64,000 nucleotides of DNA from JAGIBJ01 sp032119795. GTDB taxonomy: Bacteria > Actinomycetota > Thermoleophilia > Solirubrobacterales > Solirubrobacteraceae. This document shows, piece after piece, positions 44,331-55,699 of this stretch. Location of the stretch: positions 124,001 to 188,000 of the forward strand of contig JAUMFO010000013.1 of NCBI GenBank assembly GCA_032119795.1. The letters are read 5' to 3'. The stretch's first letter is position 1, and the number at the start of each line of letters is the position of its first letter. The notes below the pieces were generated by a model. That model ran no database searches. It saw only the letters and a list, made by a program, of their open reading frames with translations, and was not told the origin of the DNA. The position numbers and the translations under genes are program-made.

Positions 44331-45544
44331 TTAGATCCGCTCGATGACGGTCGCGATGCCCATGCCGCCGCCGACGCAGAGCGTCGCGAGGCCGTAGCGG
44401 CCGCCGGTGCGCTCCAGCTCGTCGAGCAGCGTGCCGAGGATCATGCCCCCGGTGGCCCCCAGCGGATGACCCATCGCGATGGCGCCGCCGTTGACGTTGA
44501 CCTTGTCGAGATCGAGGTCCAGGTCGCGCACGAAGCGCAGGACCACCGCCGCGAACGCCTCATTGATCTCGACGAGATCGAGGTCCTCAGCCGTGATGCC
44601 CGCCTTCGCCAATGCCTTCTTCGAGGCCGGCGCGGGGCCGGTCAGCATGATCGTCGGATCAGCCCCCGAGAGCGCTGTGGCGAGGATGCGCGCCCGCGGC
44701 CGCATGCCCGTCCGCTCAGCGATCTGCTCGTTGCCGATCGTCAGAAGCGAGGCGCCGTCGACGATGCCGGAGGAGTTGCCGCCCGTGTGGACGTGGTCGA
44801 TGCGCTCAAGCCAGTGGTACTTCTGCAGCGCCACGGCGTCGAAGCCGCCCATGTCGCCGATCGCGTCGAATGCGGGGCGCAGCTTGCCGAGCGTCTCGGT
44901 GGTGGTGCCACGGCGTACGTGCTCTTCGTGACTGAGGATTGCCATCCCCATCGGATCGACGACCGGGACCACTGAGCCAGCGAAGCGGCCCTCGTCCTCG
45001 GCCAGCGCTGCGCGCTCCTGCGAGCGGACGGCGTAGGCGTCGACGTCGTCGCGAGTGAAGCCCTCGACGGTCGCGATCAGGTCGGCACCGATGCCCTGCG
45101 GCACGAAGTGCGTCTGCATGTTCGTTTCGGGGTCCATTGCCCAGGCGCCGCCGTCGCTTCCCATCGGCACGCGGCTCATCGACTCCACGCCACCGGCGAA
45201 CACGAGGTCCTCCCAGCCGGAGGCGACCTTCTGCGCGGCGACGTTGACGGCTTCCAGGCCAGACGCGCAAAAGCGGTTGAGCTGCACGCCGGCGACGGTG
45301 TCCGGCAGCCCCGCCTTGAGCGCCGCCGTCTTTGCGATATCCATCCCCTGGTCGCCGACGGGCGACACGCACCCGAGCACGACGTCGTCGATGACGGCCG
45401 GGTCGATCCCCGCATGACGGCCAAGCGTCTCGTCGATGAGACCGACGACGAGGTCGACGGGCTTGACGCTGTGCAGCGCGCCGTTGCTACGGCCACGGCC
45501 TCGGGGTGTGCGGATGGCCTCGTAGATGAGGGCCTGGGGCTGGC

Positions 45545-45548
<4 letters not shown>
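44331..45548 (-). CDS. fadA: Acetyl-CoA acetyltransferase (thiolase)
   Basis: 405 residues from ATG 45548. Nucleophile C94 in LNRFCASGLEA, His in AIAMGHPLGATGG, and the C-terminal Cys in LCVGGGMGIA. Last step of beta-oxidation, partner of FadJ. Start overlaps the acyl-CoA dehydrogenase stop. Confidence 0.96.
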
Positions 45549-46756
<1,208 letters not shown>

Positions 46757-46795
46757 AGGCTGGCGAATTCGGAGGAGGAGGAAGCGGGCGCCGCG

Positions 46796-48268
46796 CTAGG
46801 CGACGACGGTCGGCTTGGGCGCGGGAACGTCGACGACGTAGTGCTCGTGATCGAACGTCCGGACGGCCTTGACGTAGCTGCGCATGTAGGTCGGCCAGTT
46901 GCCGATCACGCGGCCGGTGCCGTCCTTGCGGTACCAGGAGACGCACTGCGTCCAGACGGTGCCCTCGAACGCCGCCTGGGTTTGCGCGTCGGATGCGGCC
47001 TGGGCCTCGGGGCGCACGTCGATCGCTGCGCCGGGGCGGTCGCGGAGCACGTCGGCGGCCTGCGCGATGTAGCCCGCTTGCGCCTCGATCATCGCGACGA
47101 TCGAGCCGACGCCCAGGTTGGTGTTCGGGCCGTAGAGCAGGAAGAGGTTGGGGAATCCGCTGACGGCAATGCCGTGGTGGGCCACCGGTGCGTCGCTCCA
47201 GGCCTCCTGCAGTTCCACGCCGCCACGCCCACGGACCTGCATCGGCGTGACGAACTCGCCGGAGCGAAAGCCGGTGCCGTAGATGATCGTGTCGACCTCG
47301 TGCCTGGCGCCGCCGGCCGTCACCACGCCGGTCGGCGTGATCCGCTCGATGGCGTCGGTTACCACCTGCGTGTTCTCTCGCTGCAGCGCTCCCAGGTAGT
47401 AGGAGCTGAAGAGGATGCGCTTGCAGCCGAACTCGTAGTCCGGCTGCAGGCGCGCGCGCAGCTCGGGGTCTTTGATCTGGAGGCGCATGAAGCTCGCCGA
47501 CCACAGCCGCAGTGCGTGGTAGGTCGGGCGGGAGGTCGTCAGGCCGTAGATGAAGCTCTCCATCACGCCCCACATGAAGGCGCGGCGCAGCCGCTGCAGC
47601 CCAGGGACGCGCCGAATCGCCGCACGGACCGGCCCCGAGTAGACCGGGTTGCGGCGCGGCAGCATGTAGGGCGCCGTGCGCTGAAAGACCGTGAGCTCGC
47701 CGGCCTGCTCAGCGACCGGCGGGACGAACTGGATCGCGCTCGCGCCCGTTCCGATCACCGCGACGCGGCGGCCGGTCAGGTCGTGGTCGTGGTCCCACTG
47801 GGCAGAGTGGAAGGCGTGGCCCTCAAACGACTCGAGGCCGTCGATGCTGGGCCAGGCGGGCCGGCTGAGCTGGCCACAACCGAGCAGGAGCAGGTCGCAT
47901 TCCAGCTCCTCGCCGCCGGCCAGGCCGACCGTCCACCGGCGGGCGCCCTCGTCCCAGTCGGCCGACACCACCTCGGCCCCGAACCGGCAGTGCTCAAGGA
48001 TTCCCTGGTCCGCCGCCGCCTGGTGCAAGTAGGTCTCGAGTTCGGATTGCGGCGAGCAAGGCTGCGTCCAGTCGCGCCGCTGCGCCCACGAGTAGGAGTA
48101 GAGGTACGACGGCACGTCGCAGGCGGCTCCCGGGTAGTGGTTCTCACGCCACACCCCGCCGACGCTGGCGGCCCGCTCGAGGACGACATAATCGTCATGG
48201 CCGCGGTCCTGCAGCGCCTTGGCGGCGGCGATCCCGCTGAAGCCCGTTCCGACGATCACGATTCTCAT
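46796..48268 (-). CDS. FAD-dependent Baeyer-Villiger-type monooxygenase
   Basis: 490 residues. FAD motif VGTGFSGIAAA at the N-terminus, NADP motif VIGTGASA, and the BVMO fingerprint at residues 148-159 (FEGHAFHSAQWD). These enzymes insert oxygen next to a ketone to form an ester or lactone. First gene of the catabolic operon. Divergent from the PucR-type regulator. Confidence 0.9.
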   Translation of the reverse strand: MRIVIVGTGFSGIAAAKALQDRGHDDYVVLERAASVGGVWRENHYPGAACDVPSYLYSYSWAQRRDWTQPCSPQSELETYLHQAAADQGILEHCRFGAEVVSADWDEGARRWTVGLAGGEELECDLLLLGCGQLSRPAWPSIDGLESFEGHAFHSAQWDHDHDLTGRRVAVIGTGASAIQFVPPVAEQAGELTVFQRTAPYMLPRRNPVYSGPVRAAIRRVPGLQRLRRAFMWGVMESFIYGLTTSRPTYHALRLWSASFMRLQIKDPELRARLQPDYEFGCKRILFSSYYLGALQRENTQVVTDAIERITPTGVVTAGGARHEVDTIIYGTGFRSGEFVTPMQVRGRGGVELQEAWSDAPVAHHGIAVSGFPNLFLLYGPNTNLGVGSIVAMIEAQAGYIAQAADVLRDRPGAAIDVRPEAQAASDAQTQAAFEGTVWTQCVSWYRKDGTGRVIGNWPTYMRSYVKAVRTFDHEHYVVDVPAPKPTVVA

Positions 48269-48388
48269 GTGACGAGCGTCGCAGTGGCCGCTTCACCCCT
48301 CTTGGTCGGAACGCACACCCGCGGCCACGCTGCCGGGGCTTTCCGCCCGCCCGGGTGCTCGCCGGCTCTGGTCGGCTACGTTCACGCC

Positions 48389-49666
48389 GTGGCTACCCCC
48401 GCACAACAGCTGGCCGCGCAGACGCGCACCGACGAGACTTGGATCTGGTCCGTGTGCTTCGACGTGACCGAGAGCGTCCACCGCGAACTCCCCGCGTTCC
48501 AGTCGCGGCCCGAACTCCGCGATGCGAGCACCGCGAGCGCCGCCGGCATCGTCGAGCACTTCCTTTCGATGCTCGCCGAGGCACTCCCGGAGAGCCGGCT
48601 AGAACCGGGAACGCGAGCACGCGAGTACGTGCGTCTGCTCGTGGAGCGACGCATCAGCGCCGACGACCTGAGCGGCGCCTACCGGATCGGCGTGCGCACC
48701 TTCTGGTCCCGCTGGACCGACCTCCTTGCCGATCGCGTCGCGCCCGACCAGTACGCGGAGGCGCTGACCGAGAGCACGCGCTACATCCTCGCGTGGGCCG
48801 ACGCGCTCACGGCCCGCGTGATCGCGATCCACAACGAGGAGCGGTCGCTGTGGAACCGGGATCCTGAGGCCATTCGCCACGAGACGATCCGCGCGATCAT
48901 CGACGGCCAAGCCCCTGAGGCCGCGCGAGCCGAGCAGCGCCTGCGTTACACCCTCGGCCGCGTGCACCGCTGCATGGTGGTGTGGGCGAGCGACGCCTCG
49001 GTCGACCTGCGCGCCGATCACCTGCGCGAGTCGGTTCCCTCGCTCTTCGCTGCCGTCGCCGACCCGGCCATCGTCACGCTGCCGCTTGGCCCAGCGATCG
49101 CGCTGTGGTGGTCGCCGTCGGATGCCCGCGCGCTCGTGCTGCCAGCGGCCGTCGAGCCGCAGGTCCGGGCGGCGGTCGGCACCGCCGCCGAGGGCGTCGC
49201 AGGGTTTCGCACGAGCTACCTGGAGGCCATGAGCGCACGCCGCGTGGCCGTGCTCGAGGAGGCCTCAAACGGCTCCGTGACCGACTACGCCTCGGTGGCG
49301 CTGCGGGCGCTTGCGAGTGCCGACCTTGAGCAGGCCGGCCGGTTCGTGCAGGCCGCCCTCGGCGATCTCGCCGACCCAGACCCGGCGGTGCGAGAGCTCG
49401 CCGTCACGTTGCGCTCCTTTCTCGAGCACGGCGCGAACCTGCGGGCAGCGGCCGGCGCCCTACGCGTCCACCACAACACCGTCGCCAACCGCATCCGGCG
49501 CGCCGAGCTGCTGCTCCCCCACCCGACCGTCGGCCGGACCGCGGAGATCCTCACCGCGCTCGAACTCCTCGTGATCACCGATCACACGCAGGGCACCGAG
49601 CCCCGCGGGGTCGGCGCCTGGGCCCCAGGGCTCGCCACCGACGCCTCACGGAGCGCCGGGGCGTAG
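48389..49666 (+). CDS. PucR/CdaR-type transcriptional regulator
   Basis: 425 residues from GTG 48389. A long N-terminal sensory region, a middle GGDEF-like segment, and a C-terminal HTH (FLEHGANLRAAAGALRVHHN then TVANRIRRAELLL). Members respond to purine or other catabolic metabolites. It shares a 120-bp upstream region with the monooxygenase and probably regulates it. Confidence 0.9.
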   Translation: MATPAQQLAAQTRTDETWIWSVCFDVTESVHRELPAFQSRPELRDASTASAAGIVEHFLSMLAEALPESRLEPGTRAREYVRLLVERRISADDLSGAYRIGVRTFWSRWTDLLADRVAPDQYAEALTESTRYILAWADALTARVIAIHNEERSLWNRDPEAIRHETIRAIIDGQAPEAARAEQRLRYTLGRVHRCMVVWASDASVDLRADHLRESVPSLFAAVADPAIVTLPLGPAIALWWSPSDARALVLPAAVEPQVRAAVGTAAEGVAGFRTSYLEAMSARRVAVLEEASNGSVTDYASVALRALASADLEQAGRFVQAALGDLADPDPAVRELAVTLRSFLEHGANLRAAAGALRVHHNTVANRIRRAELLLPHPTVGRTAEILTALELLVITDHTQGTEPRGVGAWAPGLATDASRSAGA

Positions 49667-49713
49667 CCTCCAGTCGGGGCAGTCGTTCGCTCAGCCGGAG
49701 CCGGCGGTGGGCC

Positions 49714-51438
49714 TCAGCCAGCGACCGTCGCGGCAGCCGTCGCGAGGGGCTCGGGTTCCCCGCCGGCGGTTTTGCCGGGCACCGGCACCGAGCCGATTGG
49801 CGGGCGGGTGGTGTCGACCCCAGCCTTCGCCGGCACGAGGCTGATCGCGCGCTCGGCCAGCGCCGCGATCGTCAGCGATGGATTCACGCCGACGTTCGCC
49901 GGGACCGCGGCACCGTCGCAGACCAGCAGATTCTCGTAGCCGAACACCTGGTGGCTGGCGTCGATGACGCCGTCCTGCGCCGAGCGACCGATCACGGCGC
50001 CGCCGAGGATGTGCGCGGTCGTCGGGATACTGAAGAGCGCCTCCGGTACGGACGAGCCCGGCGCTCCGCCGGTCTCGCGAGCCAGCCACTCGGTAAACGC
50101 ATTGGCGGCCGGGATGAAGGTCGGGTTCGGGTGGTCTGGATCCTGTTGCGTCTGCATGGACACGCGGCCGTCGCGCCGCTGCTTGAACGTGAAGCGCATC
50201 GCGCCGTCGAGCGTCTGCATCACCAGGACCACGACCGATCGTTGCCCCCAGTTCTTCTTGACCAGCAGCTCGGCAACCCAGCCCGGGTGTCTCACGAGAG
50301 TGCCGAGCCACTTGAGCGGCCGGGTCACCCGCGTGCCGCCGCCGGTGAGCACGGTGAAGAGGTTGCGGATCGCGCCACCGCCAGCCCCGTAGGTCACGGT
50401 CTCGATGTGGGTGTGCGGATCCGGGTAGATCGACGACGTGATCGCCACCCGCTTGCTGAGGCCTTCGGCGCGTCCCTCGGGGACGCTGACGACGAGCACG
50501 GCTTCGCTGTTCGTGCGCACGAGGTGGCCGAGTCGGTCGGACACGTTCGGCAGGTCGCCTTGGAATCGGCAGCGGGCCAGGAGTTCGTTGGTCCCCAGCG
50601 CGCCGCCGGCAAGCACCACCCCGCGGGCACGAATGGTCTCGGTCTTCTTACGCCAGCGGCGGCCGGTCTCTTCGTGGGTCACGAGCCAGCCGCCTGCGCC
50701 GTCGGCGCCGCCGATCGGCCGCACGCTGGTGACCTCGCGGCGGGCACGGATCTGCGCGCCGCGACGCTGCGCGAACCACAGGTAGTTCTTGTCGGTGCTG
50801 TTCTTGGCCCCCTGCTCGCAGCCCAGCATGCACCGGCCCTCGCGGGTGCAGCCGGTGCGCGCCGGCCCCTCTCCGCCGAAGTACGGATCAGGCACCGTCT
50901 GCCCCGGCGTGTCGAGGTAGGCGCCCACCCGCGCCTTGCGGTAGGTGTCGCCGACGCCGAGCTGCTCCCCGTACTGCCGCAGGAGCTGATCGGCAGGGTC
51001 GTCGTCGACCACGTCGGTGACGCCGAGCATCCGCTGCGCCGTCTCGTAATGCGGCGCGAGTTCGGCGTGCCACTCCCCCAGCCCAGCCCACTGAGGGTCC
51101 TGGAAGAACGCCGGCGGCGGCGTGTAGAGCGTCATCGCGTAGACCAGGCTGCCGCCGCCCACTCCGGCGCCACTCATCACGAAGACGTCCTTGAAGAGCG
51201 TCATGCGAAACAGCCCCCGCAGGCCGAGGCGAGGCAGGTAGAGGTAGCGGCGCAGATCCCAGCTGCTGCTGGGCATGTCTGCCTTGCCGCGGAAGTGCTC
51301 GCCACGCTCCAGGATGGTCACCCGGTGGCCCTTCTCCGCCAGGCGCAGCGCGCTGACGCTGCCGCCGAATCCGGAGCCCACCACCACCCAGTCGGTATCG
51401 AAGCTCTCGTCGGTCGGTGGCTCGTCGTGGCGCTGCAT
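49714..51438 (-). CDS. GMC-family FAD oxidoreductase (cholesterol-oxidase-like)
   Basis: 574 residues from ATG 51438. FAD motif VVVGSGFGGSVSALRLAEKG, GAGVGGGSLVYA, a four-cysteine stretch CTREGRCMLGCEQGAKNSTD, and the C-terminal LLVCDGAAVPANVGVNPS. Oxidises alcohols, often sterols. An in-frame GTG at 51516 overlaps the crotonase stop (GTGA) and would add 26 residues. Confidence 0.9.
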   Translation of the reverse strand: MQRHDEPPTDESFDTDWVVVGSGFGGSVSALRLAEKGHRVTILERGEHFRGKADMPSSSWDLRRYLYLPRLGLRGLFRMTLFKDVFVMSGAGVGGGSLVYAMTLYTPPPAFFQDPQWAGLGEWHAELAPHYETAQRMLGVTDVVDDDPADQLLRQYGEQLGVGDTYRKARVGAYLDTPGQTVPDPYFGGEGPARTGCTREGRCMLGCEQGAKNSTDKNYLWFAQRRGAQIRARREVTSVRPIGGADGAGGWLVTHEETGRRWRKKTETIRARGVVLAGGALGTNELLARCRFQGDLPNVSDRLGHLVRTNSEAVLVVSVPEGRAEGLSKRVAITSSIYPDPHTHIETVTYGAGGGAIRNLFTVLTGGGTRVTRPLKWLGTLVRHPGWVAELLVKKNWGQRSVVVLVMQTLDGAMRFTFKQRRDGRVSMQTQQDPDHPNPTFIPAANAFTEWLARETGGAPGSSVPEALFSIPTTAHILGGAVIGRSAQDGVIDASHQVFGYENLLVCDGAAVPANVGVNPSLTIAALAERAISLVPAKAGVDTTRPPIGSVPVPGKTAGGEPEPLATAAATVAG

Positions 51439-51512
51439 GGTCCTAGCCTGGCGCCGCCAGCGCGATTCCGGATGGGCGGAACGCATCGCTGGCCCCGCCG
51501 TCGATGTGTGAG

Positions 51513-52313
51513 TCACACGAAGCGTGGCGCCCGGCGCTCGAGGAAGGCGGCGACGCCCTCGGCGTACTCGCTCGTCAAGACACGCTGCCCCTGGTTCGTG
51601 GCCTCGCGATCGAGCGCGTCGACCAGCCCTGCGTCGGCATGTGCCGCAAGGAGCGCCTTCGACGACGCCAGCGCGCCGGGGGCGCTGGAGGCAAGTCGCA
51701 GGGCCAGATCACCGGCGACGGCATCGAGTTCCTCGTCTTCGACGAGCCGGTTCACCAGCCCCCACTCCAGGGCCTTGCTGCCGTGGATCGCCGTGCCAAG
51801 CAGGGCAGCTTCCGCCGATCGCGCGGCGCCGACTCGCGCGGTGAGCAACACCGACAGGCCACCATCGAGGCCGAGGCCCACGCTCGCGAACCCCGCGATG
51901 AAGCTCGCCGACCGACCGGCGACGATCAGGTCGCACGCAAGCGCGATCGAGCAGCCGACGCCGATCGCCGGCCCGCGCACGGCCGCAACCACCGGCTTCG
52001 GGGCTGCGCGGATGGCGAGCACGAGCGGGTTGAAGATGGTGCGCAGGATCTGCTCGAGATCGGGACGGCCATTCGCCAGCGTCGGCCCTTCGAGGTCGCG
52101 CAGGTCGGCGCCGGCGCTGAAGGCGGGGCCCCGGCCGGTGAGGATGATCGCTCGGACGCGGTCGTCGGCGGCGGCCCGCTGGACGGCCTGCAGCAGCTCG
52201 CGGCCGGTCCTGGTGGAGGTCGCGTTCATGACCGACGGCCGGTCGATGGTGATGGTCTCCACGCCTCCCTCGAGCTGGGTCGTGACGTGGGCGGCACTAG
52301 GGGCGACGGTCAT
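51513..52313 (-). CDS. Enoyl-CoA hydratase/isomerase (crotonase) family protein
   Basis: 266 residues. Oxyanion loop FSAGADLRDLEG and RGPAIGVGCSIALACDL. The usual first catalytic Glu position reads GFASVGLGLDGG, closer to PaaG-like isomerases than to hydratases. The reaction is uncertain. First gene of the pair with the GMC oxidoreductase. Confidence 0.88.
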   Translation of the reverse strand: MTVAPSAAHVTTQLEGGVETITIDRPSVMNATSTRTGRELLQAVQRAAADDRVRAIILTGRGPAFSAGADLRDLEGPTLANGRPDLEQILRTIFNPLVLAIRAAPKPVVAAVRGPAIGVGCSIALACDLIVAGRSASFIAGFASVGLGLDGGLSVLLTARVGAARSAEAALLGTAIHGSKALEWGLVNRLVEDEELDAVAGDLALRLASSAPGALASSKALLAAHADAGLVDALDREATNQGQRVLTSEYAEGVAAFLERRAPRFV

Positions 52314-52429
52314 CGGTCGACCGTACGGCCCGCGCCGTCGCGGCTGTTGTGCGTTTGCGTCACCCGAGCACCGTCTCGTTGGGCGACTCCCACCGCACCT
52401 TCCCGGCCACGCGCGAGGAGGATCGTTGC

Positions 52430-54085
52430 ATGACCGCCGTCACACCCCCGCTGAAGGCCACGACACCGAAGACCCTGACGGACGCCTTGGCCGCAACCGT
52501 CTCGGCTCGGCCAGACGAGGTGGCCGTGCGAACGCTCGATCGCAGCACTACGCGAACTTGGCGCGAGCTCGACGCCGGCGCGAGAAAGCTTGCCGGTGGG
52601 CTGGCCCGCCTCGGGGTGCGCGCTGGCGACACCGTCGGCGTGCTGCTCACCAACGACGTGCCGCACTTCGAGGCCGATCTGGCGATCGTGCTCCTCGGCG
52701 CCGTTCCGGTCCCGATCTACGCGACGTCGTCGGCCGAGCAGATCGAGCATGTCGCCACCGACGCCGGTCTGCGGGCAGCCGTCACGCAGGCCGCCTTCGC
52801 ACCGGTCTTGCTCGCCGGCATCGGCGCCCGGGAGGACTGCCCGGTGATCTGCGTGGAGCCGGACGTCGAAGGCACGCTGGCGTGGGCGCTCATCGCCGAG
52901 CGCGAACCGCTCGACCACGCACACCCCGCCTCGCCCGACGACCTCCTGACGATCATCTACACATCGGGGACGTCTGGCCCACCCAAGGGCGTCGAACTCA
53001 CCCACGCGGCCCTCATCGCGGCGACGGGAGCGGTGGCGCAGTTCGCCAACCTCAGCGACGGCGGACGGGTGATCTCGTGGCTGCCGCTGGCGCACATCGC
53101 CGAGCGGATCGCGTCGTACTACGCGGCCGTGGCATATGGGCTGGAGGTCGTCGTCTGCCCGGACCCCAAACAGGTCGCGGCCTACCTCCCCCAGGTCCAG
53201 CCGTCGTTCTTCTTCGCGGTGCCGCGGTTCTGGGAGAAGCTGCGAGCGGGGATCGAGGCGAAGGTCGCCGGGCTGCCAGAGGAGGCGCAGCAGGCGTTCG
53301 CCGCCCGCGTGCCCGAGGTCGTTGCCGGGCTGCGCCAGCTCGTGGGCTTTGGGGAGCTTCAGGTCGCCTCGATCGGCGCGGCCCCGAGTTCGCCGGAGCT
53401 GATCGAGTTCTTCCACGAGATCGGGGTCCCGCTTGGCGAGATCTATGGCCTCACCGAGTGCTCGGCGTGCTGCACCGTCAACCCCGTCGGCCAGGTCCGC
53501 GTCGGCTCGGCCGGCCTGCCGATGCCCGGTATGGAGGTGAGGATCGCGGACGACGGTGAGGTGGAGACGCGTGGCCCGAGCCTGATGCGCGGCTACCGCA
53601 ATCTGCCTGAGAAGACGGCCGAGGTCCTCACCCCCGACGGGTTCCTTCGGACGGGCGACATCGGACGCCTCGACGACGACGGCTACCTGTGGATCTTCGA
53701 CCGCAAGAAGGACGTGATCATCAGCGCAGGCGGGAAGAACATGTCGCCGTCGAACATCGAGACGGCCATCAAGTCGGGCGGACCTCAGATCGGCCACGTC
53801 TGTGTGGTCGGTGACGGCCGCGCCTACAACGTGGCGCTGGTCGTCCCGGACCCCGACGTCGTCGGGCTGCCGGACTCGTGGCCGGCCGACCTGGAGCAGC
53901 AGATCGACGCTGCCGTCGAGCGCGGCAACGCCCGCCTCTCCCGCGCCGAGCAGGTCAAGCGCCACCTCGTGGTGCGCGACGTGTGGGAACCCGGCACCGA
54001 CGCCCTCACGCCAACGCTCAAGCTGCGCCGCCCAAACGTGCTGGTTCGTTACTCCGAGCAGATCGAAGCGCTCTACGCGGGCTGA
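52430..54085 (+). CDS. fadD: AMP-dependent acyl-CoA ligase
   Basis: 551 residues from ATG 52430 with GAGGAGGA 6-7 nt upstream. AMP-binding motif IIYTSGTSGPPKGVELTHA, substrate block EIYGLTECSACC and C-terminal DRKKDVIISAGGKNMSP. Activates fatty acids to CoA esters. Divergent from the crotonase; convergent with ftsZ. Confidence 0.94.
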   Translation: MTAVTPPLKATTPKTLTDALAATVSARPDEVAVRTLDRSTTRTWRELDAGARKLAGGLARLGVRAGDTVGVLLTNDVPHFEADLAIVLLGAVPVPIYATSSAEQIEHVATDAGLRAAVTQAAFAPVLLAGIGAREDCPVICVEPDVEGTLAWALIAEREPLDHAHPASPDDLLTIIYTSGTSGPPKGVELTHAALIAATGAVAQFANLSDGGRVISWLPLAHIAERIASYYAAVAYGLEVVVCPDPKQVAAYLPQVQPSFFFAVPRFWEKLRAGIEAKVAGLPEEAQQAFAARVPEVVAGLRQLVGFGELQVASIGAAPSSPELIEFFHEIGVPLGEIYGLTECSACCTVNPVGQVRVGSAGLPMPGMEVRIADDGEVETRGPSLMRGYRNLPEKTAEVLTPDGFLRTGDIGRLDDDGYLWIFDRKKDVIISAGGKNMSPSNIETAIKSGGPQIGHVCVVGDGRAYNVALVVPDPDVVGLPDSWPADLEQQIDAAVERGNARLSRAEQVKRHLVVRDVWEPGTDALTPTLKLRRPNVLVRYSEQIEALYAG

Positions 54086-54145
54086 CTTTCGGCCCGGTGG
54101 CGCCAACCCCGACGCACGGCCGCTACGCGCACTACTCGAGCTCGC

Positions 54146-54273
54146 TCAAATGGCGCCTGAGTGCCCTATCGCGCCGCAGATTTCGTCCGCGGCGAGCTGG
54201 TTTAGGCCTCCGGGCCGGGCCAGCTCGCTGCGGACGAAAGATGCAAGCGAGAGGGTGCTCAGGCGCTATTTGA
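54146..54273. repeat. 128-bp nested hairpin between convergent fadD and ftsZ
   Basis: Outer arms 54146-54167 and 54252-54273 (22 nt, about 19 paired) and inner arms 54181-54200 and 54220-54239 (20 nt, one mismatch) enclose a 19-nt loop. The ftsZ stop codon lies inside the outer right arm. It could terminate both convergent genes. Its size and nesting resemble an inserted palindromic repeat. Confidence 0.9.
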
Positions 54274-55456
54274 GGAACTGGGGGATGTCGATGTCGTCGT
54301 CGCCGATCTCCAGGGAGGAGCGCGTCGAGGAGTCGATCGTGGGGCGGCGGTCGCGGGGCGGTTCGCGGTAGCCGGTGTCTGAACCGCCGCGGTTGTAGCC
54401 GCCGGAGTCGCGCCGGGGGCGCTCTTCACGCGGTGCGGGGCGGCCGGGACGCTCGCTGCGGCCACCAACGGCGCCGATGCCGCGACCGCCTTGCTGGCGG
54501 CGGCGGATGTCGTGTTCGAAGCCGGTGGCGATGACGGTGACGCGGACCTCGTCGCCGAGGGAGTCGTCGATCACGGCGCCGAAGATGATCGTGGCGTTCG
54601 GGTCGGCGGCGGAGTGGACGATCTCGGCGGCTTCGTTGACCTCGAAGAGGCCCAGTTCGTTGCCGGCGGTGATGTTCAGCAGGATGCCGGTGGCACCGTC
54701 GATCGACTCCTCCAGGAGGGGCGAGGAGATCGCGGCGTTGGCGGCGTCGGCGGCGCGGCTTTCGCCGGAGGCCTGACCGATGCCCATGAGGGCAGAGCCG
54801 GCGTCTTGCATGATGGTGCGGACGTCGGCGAAGTCGAGGTTGATCAGGCCGGGGATGGTGATCAGGTCGGTGATGCCTTGGACGCCTTGGCGCAGCACGT
54901 TGTCTGCATGGGCGAAGGCTTCGACGATCGTGGTGCGGCGCTCGACGACGGAGAGCAGCAGCTCGTTCGGAATGACGATGAGGGTGTCGACGACCTCGCG
55001 GAGGCGTTCGATGCCTTCCTCGGCCTGGCGGGAGCGCTGGGCGCCTTCGAAGCCGAACGGCTTCGTGATCACGCCGACGGTGAGGGCACCGACCTCGCTC
55101 TTGGCGATCTCGGCGATGACGGGGGCTGCACCGGTGCCGGTGCCGCCGCCTTCGCCTGCCGTGACGAAGACCATGTCGGCACCCTTGAGCGCCTCACGGA
55201 TCTCGTCGCGCGATTCCTGGGCGGCGCTGAAGCCGACGTCCGGGTCGGCGCCTGCGCCGAGGCCGCGCGTGAGCTCGGTTCCGATGTTGAGGCGGATGTC
55301 CGCGTCGCACGTGGCCAGGGCCTGCGCATCGGTGTTGGCTGCAATGAACTCGACGCCGCGTAGGCCTGCGTCGACCATCCGCGAGATCGCGTTGGTGCCA
55401 GCGCCGCCGACGCCGACGACCTTGATCACGGCGAGGTAACCGCCTGCACTATCCAT
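54266..55456 (-). CDS. ftsZ: Cell division protein FtsZ
   Basis: 396 residues from ATG 55456. Tubulin-like GTPase that forms the division ring. GTP motifs VVGVGGAGTNAISRM, VTAGEGGGTGTGAAPVI. An Arg/Gly-rich linker leads to the conserved tail IDIPQFLK. The frame is open upstream, but conservation starts at the ATG. A promoter lies 73 bp upstream, separate from ftsQ. Confidence 0.97.
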   Translation of the reverse strand: MDSAGGYLAVIKVVGVGGAGTNAISRMVDAGLRGVEFIAANTDAQALATCDADIRLNIGTELTRGLGAGADPDVGFSAAQESRDEIREALKGADMVFVTAGEGGGTGTGAAPVIAEIAKSEVGALTVGVITKPFGFEGAQRSRQAEEGIERLREVVDTLIVIPNELLLSVVERRTTIVEAFAHADNVLRQGVQGITDLITIPGLINLDFADVRTIMQDAGSALMGIGQASGESRAADAANAAISSPLLEESIDGATGILLNITAGNELGLFEVNEAAEIVHSAADPNATIIFGAVIDDSLGDEVRVTVIATGFEHDIRRRQQGGRGIGAVGGRSERPGRPAPREERPRRDSGGYNRGGSDTGYREPPRDRRPTIDSSTRSSLEIGDDDIDIPQFLK

Positions 55457-55528
55457 GTGAATGGTCCATCCGAAGTTTCGAGGATTCTGACAGGTTCCGC
55501 CTGACTCGACCCAGGGCTGAGCTTCGCG

Positions 55529-55557
55529 ACCGTAGGGAAGCGTCCTGCCTAGGTCAA
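55529..55557 (-). promoter_or_regulatory. Promoter upstream of ftsZ
   Basis: TTGACC (-35), 17 bp, TACGGT (-10), with 66 nt or so to the ftsZ ATG after the expected start point. A good match to the housekeeping sigma consensus, letting ftsZ be made apart from the mur/ftsQ transcript. Confidence 0.6.
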
Positions 55558-55655
55558 TGAAGTCGTGCTTGACGCATGGGTCCTTGCAGGCATTTTTGGG
55601 AACCCTCGACTCAACATCTAGGCTTGACTCGCGGCGTTGTGGCCGGCGCGTGCAG

Positions 55656-55674
55656 CCTCGACCCAAGGTCGAGG
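55656..55674 (-). terminator. Hairpin after ftsQ
   Basis: CCTCGACC-caa-GGTCGAGG, a perfect 8-bp stem with a 3-nt loop, 25 bp past the ftsQ stop. No T run follows. Confidence 0.5.
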
Positions 55675-55699
55675 CGAGCGAGTTGGGCGTCTCAGGCGC

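Noticed and set aside
49951..53559. A long plus-strand frame across the GMC oxidoreductase and crotonase genes.
   Set aside because: It is antisense to two well-supported genes and to a divergent promoter region; GC-rich third positions keep it open.
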